Notes: generated by a model from the letters alone, not told the origin. Counted from the first letter of the stretch, positions 10,998-19,913 are shown. The stretch: DNA of 43,210 nucleotides from Hyphomicrobiales bacterium (GCA_023269635.1 JAHFPN010000006.1:1-43210), one strand, 5' to 3'. Made by a program: numbers and translations.

Positions 10998-11600
10998 CTA
11001 GTAGGACGCGCCTCCGGCGCGCAACTCCTTGGGGATGAGGTCGATCGGAATCCCGGCGTTCAGGACTAGATAGCTGGCCAGCGCCTCACGCTCTTGCGGC
11101 GTGAGCTTGATCTCGACATGGCTCGGCTTGTTCATCGTGCCGAGCCAATGCGCTTTGGTCCGCTCCTGGGTAACGGTGACGGTGATGATGTGGCAGGATT
11201 GGCAATACTCGAGCACCAGGTCGCGTCCGTCGCGCGGCAGAAGTTTCTTCCAGTCGGCCTTGGCCGGGTCCGCCGGCAGCTTGGCGGCTGGCAGCGGCAT
11301 GTTGAAGGACAGGTAGTCTGCCAGGGTACTTAGCTCCCGGTCGTCGAATTTTTGCAGGACCGAAATGGTCTTGGCGCGACCCTTCAAGTACTCGGCCCAC
11401 TCTTCGCGCGTACGCTTGGCCGTCAGCAAGGCCTGCACTTCGGCGGCCGGTGGCTTGCTCTCCAGGACCTGGGCCAGGTGTGAACGGCCTCCTAACGGGA
11501 TGAAATCGAAAATGGGGTCGAATTGCGCCGGCAACGGCCAGGCGAGCAACGCGGCAACCAGGGATGTCCCGGCAAGCACAAGAAGGCGATCGATGCGCAT
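10998..11600 (-). CDS. Exported c-type cytochrome (single CxxCH), paralogue of next gene
   Basis: Signal peptide-like N-terminus; LEYCQSCHIITVTVTQERTKAHW; aligns with 11655..12233 product over most of its length. Confidence 0.85.
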   Translation of the reverse strand: MRIDRLLVLAGTSLVAALLAWPLPAQFDPIFDFIPLGGRSHLAQVLESKPPAAEVQALLTAKRTREEWAEYLKGRAKTISVLQKFDDRELSTLADYLSFNMPLPAAKLPADPAKADWKKLLPRDGRDLVLEYCQSCHIITVTVTQERTKAHWLGTMNKPSHVEIKLTPQEREALASYLVLNAGIPIDLIPKELRAGGASY

Positions 11601-11654
11601 GGCTCCCTCTCCATTCGGGTTTTCGCAATAACCCCCGGAACCCCCGGCCGCCGT

Positions 11655-12233
11655 TCAGAAGCGCAGATCCCGTGGCACATCGTCGATCTTCATGGGCATA
11701 TTGATCGCCGAGTAGCGCGCAAACTCCTCGCGCTCCTGGGCGGTCATCTTTATCCCGCGATGGAACGGCGATTGGAACATGTTCAGCCAAGCCTGCACAC
11801 CGCGGTCCTGCGTCAGATGGCTCGTGAATAGCGAATGGCAGATCTGGCATTCGTTCCACGCGAGCTCCCGGCCGTCCCGCGGCAGGGCGGCGTAGAGTTC
11901 CGCCGGCTTTCCTGCTTTCTCTGCCGTCCCCTTGGGATCCTGCATCGGCATGTTGAATGCAAGATAGGCTGCGAGCGTACGCTGCTCACGCTCGCTCAAG
12001 GTCTTAGCGCGAGCTGCCAAAGTCTCGCGCCATTCCGCTTCGCTGCGGCGCGCTTCGATGACCTTGCGCAGCTCCTTCTCATCGAGCGGGCTGCCCAAGA
12101 CCTCCAGCAACAGCGACTTCCCGCCCTTCGGCATGAAACCGTAGTCGAGTTGCGACAGCGCTGGAGCAAGCCCGAAGTACAGAATCCCGAGCAAGGTTGG
12201 AATCAGCCATTTCAACTGCCTCACGGCGGTCAT
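11655..12233 (-). CDS. Exported c-type cytochrome (single CxxCH)
   Basis: Signal peptide-like N-terminus; WNECQICHSLFTSHLTQDRGVQAW; start overlaps stop of upstream gene (ATGA). Confidence 0.85.
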   Translation of the reverse strand: MTAVRQLKWLIPTLLGILYFGLAPALSQLDYGFMPKGGKSLLLEVLGSPLDEKELRKVIEARRSEAEWRETLAARAKTLSEREQRTLAAYLAFNMPMQDPKGTAEKAGKPAELYAALPRDGRELAWNECQICHSLFTSHLTQDRGVQAWLNMFQSPFHRGIKMTAQEREEFARYSAINMPMKIDDVPRDLRF

Positions 12234-12547
12234 GAGTCGCTCTTGGAAACCAACCGGTCACCGAATGAGAACACGGGCACGCGCATCTCAGCGCGGGCCT
12301 TTTCGGGCGGGAAACCGTCGCCGCGAAGCAGGTCGAGTACGACGATCGTGCTGTCGTCATAGAACTGTTCATGGCAAGCGTCGCACACGATCGCGGGAAC
12401 GTCCTCGACGACCACAAGCCTGTCCTGGTGCCAGAACGCCGAGCGGACGCGGGTATCGTGTATATTCGGACTGCCACAGTTCCCGCACCGCGCGGCTGGT
12501 TGCTCCTCCATTTCAATCTCCAATTTGAGAATGCTGTGCGTTTCCAT
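12230..12547 (-). CDS. YgiT-type zinc-finger protein
   Basis: CGNCGSPNIHDTRVRSAFWHQDRLVVVEDVPAIVCDACHEQFYDD: paired CxxC motifs. Confidence 0.8.
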   Translation of the reverse strand: METHSILKLEIEMEEQPAARCGNCGSPNIHDTRVRSAFWHQDRLVVVEDVPAIVCDACHEQFYDDSTIVVLDLLRGDGFPPEKARAEMRVPVFSFGDRLVSKSDS

Positions 12548-12589
12548 CTTGAACCTTCCGCTTTACACGCTGGGTCAAATTCGATGGGG

Positions 12590-12615
12590 CCGCGGGTGGA
12601 TGACACCACCCGCGG
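12590..12615. other. Intercistronic perfect stem-loop (10-bp stem, 6-nt loop)
   Basis: CCGCGGGTGG-ATGACA-CCACCCGCGG between the E1 beta and YgiT-type genes. Confidence 0.85.
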
Positions 12616-12645
12616 GAATTCGGTACTCGCATCCCAGTCGCTGTT

Positions 12646-13617
12646 TCAGCCGACCAGTTTCTTGGCGGCGCCGACGATGTGGTCGGCATTGGGCCGCATC
12701 CAGAGGAACATCTCGGGCGAAGCCGGCGGCGGCGCGTCGGGGAAGGCCACGCGCTTGTAGCGCGCGCCCTCGACGTTCTCCGCCACGCGCGCGATCACCT
12801 CGGCGCCCGGACAGAGCGTGTAGTAGGACTGGTCGACGGTGAGCAGCCGCTTGGTCTTCTGCACCGACTTGACCAGCGTCTCGGTATCCATCGGCTTTAG
12901 GCTGCGCAAGTCGATGGTCTCGACCTTCATGCCCGCCTTCTGCAGTTGTTCGGTCGCTTTCAGCACCTCGGGCATGCCGCCGCCGGAGCCGACGACGGTG
13001 ATGTCGCTGCCTGTCGTGCGAACAGCGGCCTTGTCGAGTGGCGTCGTGAACTGCTCGTCGGGCACGTCCTCGATCAGGGTACGCAGGGCGTCGGCCCAGA
13101 GAAATACGACCGGGTTGGGGTCGCGGATGGCCGAAACCATCATGCCCTTGGCATCGGTCGGATTTGACGGGATCACCGTCTTCAGCCCTGGAATGTGGGC
13201 GTAATAGGTGTCGATCTCATAGTCCGAGTGTTGGCCGGCAAACCCCGGCGTCTGTCCGGTCATTTCCAGGATGAAAACGACCGGCATTCCTGCGTCGCCG
13301 CCGGTCATGGAGCGCAGCTTGCCTGCATGGTTCTGCAGCATTTGGAAGCACATGCAGTTGCCCTGGTAAGGGATGTAGGTCACGGCCTTTGAGCCGGCGA
13401 GGCCGGCACCCAGGACGCATCCCGCCATCCAGTTTTCGTCGATGCCGGTATTGACCACGCGCTTGCGCCCGAACTCCGTTTCGAGATTGATCACGGGCTT
13501 TCCCGGTGTCGACGCCACCGGCGGCGTCAACTCGAAGATCCAGATCATATTCTTGTCCTGCCGCATCTCGTATTGGACGGCCTCGAGGACCGAGTACATG
13601 AAGCTCTTGCGTGCCAT
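12646..13617 (-). CDS. TPP-dependent 2-oxoacid dehydrogenase-like E1 component, beta subunit (transketolase-like)
   Basis: FMYSVLEAVQYEMRQDKNM...FGRKRVVNTGIDENWMAGCVLGAGLAGSKAV; transketolase C-terminal region VETIDLRSLKPMDTETLVKSVQKTKRLLTVDQ. Confidence 0.9.
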   Translation of the reverse strand: MARKSFMYSVLEAVQYEMRQDKNMIWIFELTPPVASTPGKPVINLETEFGRKRVVNTGIDENWMAGCVLGAGLAGSKAVTYIPYQGNCMCFQMLQNHAGKLRSMTGGDAGMPVVFILEMTGQTPGFAGQHSDYEIDTYYAHIPGLKTVIPSNPTDAKGMMVSAIRDPNPVVFLWADALRTLIEDVPDEQFTTPLDKAAVRTTGSDITVVGSGGGMPEVLKATEQLQKAGMKVETIDLRSLKPMDTETLVKSVQKTKRLLTVDQSYYTLCPGAEVIARVAENVEGARYKRVAFPDAPPPASPEMFLWMRPNADHIVGAAKKLVG

Positions 13618-13662
13618 TGTCGTTCTCCCAATCTCGGGCGAATGCTTGGACCGCCCTCCCGG

Positions 13663-14892
13663 CTAACCGAATTGGCGAGGGGGAACGGTGCCTTCGACAA
13701 ATACGTTCTTGAGCCCGTCTTCTGGCTTGGCCATGGGCTGTTTGTCCGCCCAGGCGAAGGCTTCGATCATCTCCTTTTTGGCGGCGGCTTCGATGGCGTC
13801 AGCCTTGGCCCGGTCCAGCACTTTCCAGCTGATGAGGGCGTTGCGGCTGATGTCGACCGGATCGCGGGCCATCCAGGCGCGAACTTCACGCTCCGGCCGG
13901 AACGAGGTGATCGCCAGCGGATCGTAGCCGAACGCGCCGAGCTCGCCGGGCTTGGCGCCGGGTGCGCCCCAGTGGTTGTAGTAGCGATAGGTCTTGGCCT
14001 CGATCAGCGTCGGTCCTTCGCCGGCGCGCGCCCGCTCCACCGCTTCCTTGGCGGCGTTGTAGACTTGGAACACGTCCTGGCCGTCCACCACCACGCCCGA
14101 GATGCCGTAGGTCTTGGCCGCCGTGGCGATGTCCTTCATCGGCGTCGAGTACGAATAATGGGCGTACTGGTGATAAAGGTTGTTCTCCAGCACGTAGATG
14201 AAGGGGAGTTTCAAGAGCGTGGCGTTGTTCAGCGTGCTGTGGAAGTGCGGCGTCGCATAGGTGCCGTCGCCACCGTAGTTCACCACTACCTGCTTGCTGC
14301 CTCTGGCGCGGATGGCGAAGGCGGAGCCGGTGGCGATCACCGGGCCCGGGCCGATCATCCCGTCGGCGCCCATGAAGCCGACGGACTTATCGGCGATATG
14401 CATTTCTCCGCCGTAACCTTTGTTGAGCCCAGTGGCTCTGAAATCATACTCCGCGGCCATCTTCCTGACGTCGACGCCTTTCGCGATGGCGTGGCCTGAT
14501 GGCCGATGCGTGCTGTAGACGAGATCCGCCTCCATAATGCCGCCCGTATTCTTGAGCGCGGCGGAGACGCCCGTGGCCACCGCCTCTTGGCCGGCATAGA
14601 AGTGGTTGTAGCCGCGATAGTTCGGCTCGGTGAGCATCTTGTCCACCATGGTCCGCTCGTACCAGCGAATGCGCTGGATCGTGGTGTACATGTGGATCAA
14701 TTGTTCGGCCGTGAGATCCTTGGCCCAAAAGCCGATCTCTCCGTTCGCCCAGGCGACCTTGCTGCCGAGCGAAATCGCCGCGCCTGCGCCAGCGATCCCC
14801 TTGAGAAACGTTCTTCTACTTGTCGAGGAAGTCCGATCGGTTTCTGCCGTCCTGCTTGGATGCTTGTCGCGCTCGCCCATGGCACTCTCCAA
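13663..14892 (-). CDS. TPP-dependent dehydrogenase E1 component, alpha subunit, with N-terminal Tat signal
   Basis: SRRTFLKGIAGAGAAISLGSKVAWA Tat signal; E1 alpha body with MVDKMLTEPNYRGYNHFYAGQEAVATGVSAAL and VVNYGGDGTYATPHFHSTLNNATLLKLPFIYVLENN (TPP motif GDG...NN). Confidence 0.92.
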   Translation of the reverse strand: MESAMGERDKHPSRTAETDRTSSTSRRTFLKGIAGAGAAISLGSKVAWANGEIGFWAKDLTAEQLIHMYTTIQRIRWYERTMVDKMLTEPNYRGYNHFYAGQEAVATGVSAALKNTGGIMEADLVYSTHRPSGHAIAKGVDVRKMAAEYDFRATGLNKGYGGEMHIADKSVGFMGADGMIGPGPVIATGSAFAIRARGSKQVVVNYGGDGTYATPHFHSTLNNATLLKLPFIYVLENNLYHQYAHYSYSTPMKDIATAAKTYGISGVVVDGQDVFQVYNAAKEAVERARAGEGPTLIEAKTYRYYNHWGAPGAKPGELGAFGYDPLAITSFRPEREVRAWMARDPVDISRNALISWKVLDRAKADAIEAAAKKEMIEAFAWADKQPMAKPEDGLKNVFVEGTVPPRQFG

Positions 14893-14912
14893 TCAAATCC
14901 GCCGTGCGGGAT

Positions 14913-15605
14913 CTAAGGAGAATTTTTCAACTTTACGCTAGGTCCGCGACGCCGGCGAATATTGATCCAGATCAACGCGAACGTTACAATTTGTTCATCG
15001 CGAAGACCGAGCGTTTTGGCGAGTGCTTGGCGGTCGACGCTGCCAAGCACTGCGATTCCGAGACCCGCAGAGGCGGCGAAGAGGTAGACGTTCTGGGCAA
15101 CAAGCGCAGCGTCGACGTGAGCGTAAAGCAACTGCTCTTGCTCAGGTGCCTTGGCCATGCGTGCTCGGTCTGGTGCGTAGATCAAAAGCACCGGAGCGAT
15201 ACGTACAAACACCATGCTGCTCGTCTGCGCCCTGATATCGCGGTCCATCACTCGCCGAAGCTCATGCGCCTTCGCGTCATAGAGCCAAACGCCTTGCGAC
15301 ATGGCGACATAGATGTCGATTTCCTTCGATCCACGCCATGACGGCGCCGTGTGATCGCCGCTCTCAGGCCGATTGATGCCGAACGCGGCCCAGAGAAGAT
15401 CCGACAAGATTTGCTCCGAGAGCGCTCGCTCGCTGAACGTTCGGGTCGATTGGCGCTTGGCCAGCGCCTCCACGAGCGGCCTGCCAGCCGACATATGGGG
15501 CGCGGGCAACTTGATCGATTGTTGAGCGCTCGATGGATGCGCAAGCAGTGCCGTGGCCACGAGCACCGCAAGGACCGCTCCCACGTTCCGATGCCTTAGT
15601 TGCAT
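14913..15605 (-). CDS. Exported nitroreductase-like/SagB-type family protein
   Basis: Start MQLRHRNVGAVLAVLVATALLAHPSSAQQ (signal peptide); RQSTRTFSERALSEQILSDLLWAAFGINRP; LVAQNVYLFAASAGLGIAVLGSVDR. Confidence 0.82.
   Translation of the reverse strand: MQLRHRNVGAVLAVLVATALLAHPSSAQQSIKLPAPHMSAGRPLVEALAKRQSTRTFSERALSEQILSDLLWAAFGINRPESGDHTAPSWRGSKEIDIYVAMSQGVWLYDAKAHELRRVMDRDIRAQTSSMVFVRIAPVLLIYAPDRARMAKAPEQEQLLYAHVDAALVAQNVYLFAASAGLGIAVLGSVDRQALAKTLGLRDEQIVTFALIWINIRRRRGPSVKLKNSP
14962..14975. promoter_or_regulatory. FNR/FixK-type box TTGATCCAGATCAA
   Basis: Perfect TTGAT-N4-ATCAA palindrome, about 70 bp upstream of the E1 alpha start, inside the 3' end of the upstream CDS. Confidence 0.8.
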
Positions 15606-15659
15606 CGCCGATGACTCGAGATGTTTGCGAATTCTTCTCTTACGAATCGCGCGAGTCCA

Positions 15660-15673
15660 TTGATCTGCGTCAA
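15660..15673. promoter_or_regulatory. FNR/FixK-type box TTGATCTGCGTCAA
   Basis: TTGA-N6-TCAA, 55 bp upstream of the nitroreductase-like start; divergent from pncB. Confidence 0.7.
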
Positions 15674-15857
15674 GACCTTCCGCTCTGGCCCGCTCGGACC
15701 GGGTAGCATCTGATCGACGCCGCGCTGTGCCGAAGAGTTCTGATATTCTCCAGGCGACCGCCCAAACAGATTCCGGAAACGCCAATACCGCGTATAAGAG
15801 GTAAAGCCGGAAGGGAAGAATTCAGACATTGTTTGCTTGATCGCGCCGAGATCCCGC

Positions 15858-17216
15858 ATGAGCGATGCGACGAGCCCGCTGCTGACCGATCTCTATCAGC
15901 TCAACATGATGCAGGCGTACCTGGATCATGGGGAGACAAAGACGGCGGTATTCGAATTCTTCGTGCGCAAGCTGCCGACGGAGCGGGGATTCTTGGTTGC
16001 GGCCGGGCTTGAGCAGGCCCTCGATTTTCTCGAAAACCTACATTTCTCGGCGGAGGAGATCGAATGGCTCGCGCATAGCGGCCGTTTCAGCCGGGAATTG
16101 CTCGACTATCTCGCCAAGCTCCGCTTCACCGGCGACGTGCACGCGATGCCGGAAGGGACGGTGTTTTTTGCCAATGAGCCGATCCTGCGCGTGACCGCAG
16201 CCTTGCCCGAGGCGCAGCTGGTCGAGACGCGGTTGATCAATATTCTGCATTTTCAAACCCTGATCGCATCCAAAGCTGCCCGCATGCGGCTCGTCGCGCC
16301 CGGCAAGCTGCTCGTCGATTTCGGCTTGCGGCGCGCGCATGGTTCAGAGGCAGGCATCATGGCTGCGCGGGCTAGCTACATTGCCGGGTTCGCCGGGACG
16401 GCCACCGTGTTGGCCGAGAAGCAGTTCGGGATACCGACGTTTGGCACGATGGCGCATTCGTTCATCCAGGCCTACGACGATGAAACCTCGGCGTTTGAAA
16501 ACTTTGCGCGATCGCGCCCTCAAAACCTGACGCTCCTGATCGACACCTACGACACCGAGGCCGCTGCCCGGAAGGTCGTCGCGCTCGCACCGCGCCTGAA
16601 GGCGCTGGGGATACAGATCCGAGCCGTGCGACTGGATAGCGGCGATATGATCACGCTGTCCAAGAATGTCCGCCGCATCCTCGATGAGGGCGGTCTGACC
16701 GACGTGACCATCTTTGCAAGCGGCGGATTGGATGAGGAGAATATCACCGAAATGCTCCGGAGCGGCGCTCCGATCGACGGCTTTGGGATCGGCACGAGCC
16801 TGACAACCTCGTCCGACATGCCGGCTCTCGACTGCGCATACAAGCTTCAGGAGTATGCCGGCCTGCCCCGGCGCAAACGCTCCGCGGGCAAAGCAACATG
16901 GCCGGGAAGGAAACAAGTCTGGCGCCGGTATGGGCCCGACGGGCGGATGGTGGGTGATATCCTCTCGATTGAAGGTGATCGGAAGGTCGGCGAGCCGCTG
17001 ATTGGATTGGTCATGCAGGGCGGCCGCCGCATCTCGTCCTCCCCGACCCTCGCCGAAACCCGGGCGCGCGCAGCACGAGAATTCGAGCGGCTGCCGGAGC
17101 CGCTTCGCCGGCTGGAACCGGGCGCATCCTATCCCGTGCAGGTGGCGGACGCGCTTGTGAAGCTTGAAGCGGAGGTCGACAGTCGTCTGGCGCAGCAAGA
17201 GTTGGCTCGACGATGA
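15858..17216 (+). CDS. pncB: Nicotinate phosphoribosyltransferase
   Basis: LLTDLYQLNMMQAYLDHGETKTAVFEFFVRKLPTERGFLVAAGLEQALDFL; DFGLRRAHGSEAGIMAARASYIAGFAGTATV; AVRLDSGDM; ASGGLDEENI. Confidence 0.94.
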   Translation: MSDATSPLLTDLYQLNMMQAYLDHGETKTAVFEFFVRKLPTERGFLVAAGLEQALDFLENLHFSAEEIEWLAHSGRFSRELLDYLAKLRFTGDVHAMPEGTVFFANEPILRVTAALPEAQLVETRLINILHFQTLIASKAARMRLVAPGKLLVDFGLRRAHGSEAGIMAARASYIAGFAGTATVLAEKQFGIPTFGTMAHSFIQAYDDETSAFENFARSRPQNLTLLIDTYDTEAAARKVVALAPRLKALGIQIRAVRLDSGDMITLSKNVRRILDEGGLTDVTIFASGGLDEENITEMLRSGAPIDGFGIGTSLTTSSDMPALDCAYKLQEYAGLPRRKRSAGKATWPGRKQVWRRYGPDGRMVGDILSIEGDRKVGEPLIGLVMQGGRRISSSPTLAETRARAAREFERLPEPLRRLEPGASYPVQVADALVKLEAEVDSRLAQQELARR

Positions 17217-17851
17217 CGAAGGAAATGGTGGTCAGCGACCAGGACATTCTGTTGGTGGTCGACATCCAGAACGATTTCTGTCCCGGCGGAGCTCTCTCAG
17301 TTCCTCGCGGCGACGAAGTCGTACCCCTGGTCAATCGATTGGCCGAGCGGTTCAAGCATGTGGTGTTGACCCAAGACTGGCACCCCCCCGGCCATCTGTC
17401 GTTCGTGTCCAGCCATCCGGGCAAGAAGCCATACGAAACTGTTCAAGTCGCATATGGTCCGCAGATCCTTTGGCCCGATCACTGCGTGCAAGGAACGCCG
17501 GGAGCCGAATTTCAAAAGGATTTGCGGATCACCCATGCGGAACTCGTGTTGCGTAAAGGCTACCACCGCGAAATCGACTCGTACTCGGCATTCTATGAAA
17601 ATGATCGCAAGACCTCCACGGGATTGGGCGGATATCTGCGCGAGCGCGGATTCAAGCGCGTTTTTCTCGCCGGCCTCGCGTTCGATTTCTGCGTTCGCTA
17701 TTCGGCGGAGGACGCAACACGCGAGGGGTTCGACGTCGTGGTGGTGGAGGATGCGTGCCGCGGGATCGACGTCGATGGCTCGGTAGCGGAAACAGGCCGC
17801 ACGTTCGCGGCGCTGGGGATCTCCCGCGCTTCTTGCGACGCCGTCCGCTGA
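17213..17851 (+). CDS. pncA: Nicotinamidase
   Basis: LLVVDIQNDFCPGGALSVPRGDEVVPLVN; TQDWHPPGHLSF; AGLAFDFCVRYSAEDATREGFDVVVVEDACRGID; ATGA overlap with pncB. Confidence 0.94.
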   Translation: MTKEMVVSDQDILLVVDIQNDFCPGGALSVPRGDEVVPLVNRLAERFKHVVLTQDWHPPGHLSFVSSHPGKKPYETVQVAYGPQILWPDHCVQGTPGAEFQKDLRITHAELVLRKGYHREIDSYSAFYENDRKTSTGLGGYLRERGFKRVFLAGLAFDFCVRYSAEDATREGFDVVVVEDACRGIDVDGSVAETGRTFAALGISRASCDAVR

Positions 17852-17914
17852 CGGCTTCACAACAGCGCCTGGAGTGCGAAGCAACCTCCCAAGCCGCGCC
17901 GACACCGGTGAACT

Positions 17915-17928
17915 TTGACGCAGATCAG
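17915..17928. promoter_or_regulatory. FNR/FixK-like site TTGACGCAGATCAG
   Basis: Near match (last base G) about 120 bp upstream of nrdJ. Confidence 0.45.
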
Positions 17929-18048
17929 AGGTATTCGGCCGACGACTGGTTAGTTCAAGTTCGATTTGGCATGCCATGCATGAGCGCTTGATCGAGGCGG
18001 CAAGCCGGAAGCATGTTCGGCGGGAGCGTTGTTGGCAGGAAAGCGACC

Positions 18049-19863
18049 ATGTCTGAATTCGCGACCGATATTTCCCGTCATGTGTGGCAAACGAAGTATC
18101 GGTATATTGATGGCGAGCAGCGCGACCGCACGATAACGGACACCTGGCGTCGGATTGCAGCTTCGCTTGCAGCGGTCGAGCCCGCAGACGCGGCGGCTTG
18201 GGAACAACGCTTCTTCGACATCCTACGCGACTTCAAGTTCCTTCCGGGCGGACGCATTCAGGCGGGCGCCGGAACGGCGCGCAACGTCACGCTGTTTAAC
18301 TGCTTTGTCATGGGGACGATCGAGGACTCGATTCCCGGCATCTTTCGCGCGCTGCAGGAGGGCGCGGTCACGATGCAGCAGGGCGGCGGCATCGGGTTGG
18401 ACTTCTCGACTCTCAGGCCGCGCGGCATGCAAGCCAAGGGTGCCGGCAGCATCGCATCTGGCCCCGTCTCCTTCATGGAGGTCTGGGATGCAATGTGCGG
18501 CACCATCCTTTCGACCGGCGCCCGCCGCGGCGCCATGATGGCAACGCTTCTCTGCGATCACCCCGACATCGAGGAATTTGTCGTGGCCAAACAGCAGCCC
18601 GGCCAGTTGCGACGGTTTAACCTGTCGGTTCAGGTCACCGATGCTTTCATGGCAACGGTACGCAACGACGGCGAGTGGCCATTGGTTTTCCCGGCCGCCG
18701 CGTTCGACGCGGATGGTGAGACCATATCGCGTGAGTGGCCGGGCACGGCCGGCGTAGTTCCTTGTCGCGTCGTGCGGCGTGTTCGCGCCCGCCAGCTGTG
18801 GGAATTGATCCTGCGCGGGACCTTTGAGTACGCCGAGCCGGGCGTGCTGTTCATCGATCGCATCAACCAGCTCAATAATCTCTGGTATCGAGAGCGGATC
18901 GGCGCCACCAACCCCTGCGGCGAGATTCCATTACCGCCGTACGGCGCCTGTGACCTTGGGTCGATCAACCTGACGCGCTTCATCGCATCGCCGTTCACAC
19001 CGGAGGCGCGGATTGACTTCGACAGCCTCACCGATACGGCGCACGTTGCCGTACGACTACTCGACAACGTGATCGACGCCTCGCGATTTCCGCTGCCGCA
19101 ACAGGAGGAGAACGCCCGCGGCTCGCGCCGCATCGGCCTTGGCATCACCGGTCTTGCTGATGCCTTGCTTATGCTGGGGCTGACGTATGGCAGCGATCGC
19201 TCGTTGGCGATCATCGCTGAAGTCATGCGAGTCATCTGTCACACCGCCTACCGCGCCTCTATCACGCTGGCCGAAGAGAAGGGCGGTTTTCCGTATTTCG
19301 AGCGCGACAAATATTTGCGGGGCGCCTTCGTCCGCAGCTTGCCCGACGACATTCGGAACGGGATTGCAACGCACGGAATCCGCAACAGTCACCTGATCGC
19401 CATCGCACCGACGGGCACGATCAGCCTGCTGGCCGGAAACGTCTCCAGCGGAATCGAGCCGATCTTTGCAGCGTCCTATCGACGCAAAGTGCTCGCCGAA
19501 GACGGAAGGCCACAAGAGTTCCTGCTCACCGACTATGCGCTCGACCTGTGGCGTCGAATCGCCCGGGTCGCGACGGGAATTCCGAACGGGTTCGTTACCG
19601 CAGCCGAGCTTCCGGTCGCGGCGCACCTCGAGGTGCAAGCTGCAATGCAGCCGTTCGTCGACCATTCCATTTCCAAGACCATCAACGTCCCGGAGGATTG
19701 CCGGTTCTCCGAGTTCCAGGAGATCTACGATCTCGCCTATGACAAGGGACTGAAAGGTTGCACCACGTTCCGCCCCAATCCGGTGACCGGGACGGTGCTG
19801 ACGGAAGAAGCGGCGGGCACCAAGGCTCCTCACTGCTGCGTGCTGGAGCGCGAGTCTGACTGA
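18049..19863 (+). CDS. nrdJ: Adenosylcobalamin-dependent (class II) ribonucleoside-diphosphate reductase
   Basis: FLPGGRIQAGAGTARNVTLFNCFVMGTIEDSIPGIF; MQQGGGIGLDFSTLRPRG; ATNPCGEIPLPPYGACDLGSINL; IAPTGTISLLAGNVSSGIEP. Confidence 0.93.
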   Translation: MSEFATDISRHVWQTKYRYIDGEQRDRTITDTWRRIAASLAAVEPADAAAWEQRFFDILRDFKFLPGGRIQAGAGTARNVTLFNCFVMGTIEDSIPGIFRALQEGAVTMQQGGGIGLDFSTLRPRGMQAKGAGSIASGPVSFMEVWDAMCGTILSTGARRGAMMATLLCDHPDIEEFVVAKQQPGQLRRFNLSVQVTDAFMATVRNDGEWPLVFPAAAFDADGETISREWPGTAGVVPCRVVRRVRARQLWELILRGTFEYAEPGVLFIDRINQLNNLWYRERIGATNPCGEIPLPPYGACDLGSINLTRFIASPFTPEARIDFDSLTDTAHVAVRLLDNVIDASRFPLPQQEENARGSRRIGLGITGLADALLMLGLTYGSDRSLAIIAEVMRVICHTAYRASITLAEEKGGFPYFERDKYLRGAFVRSLPDDIRNGIATHGIRNSHLIAIAPTGTISLLAGNVSSGIEPIFAASYRRKVLAEDGRPQEFLLTDYALDLWRRIARVATGIPNGFVTAAELPVAAHLEVQAAMQPFVDHSISKTINVPEDCRFSEFQEIYDLAYDKGLKGCTTFRPNPVTGTVLTEEAAGTKAPHCCVLERESD

Positions 19864-19913
19864 TCGGCAGACGGTGCAGCCGGTCCGGATCTTTCCCACA
19901 GGCGAGCTGCGCG

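Noticed and set aside
12230-12547. MqsRA-type toxin-antitoxin system
   Set aside because: Only a YgiT-type zinc finger is present; no toxin gene or HTH domain adjacent.
17852-18048. Cobalamin riboswitch upstream of the B12-dependent nrdJ
   Set aside because: No recognisable B12-box-like GCCACTG element or convincing fold was found by eye.
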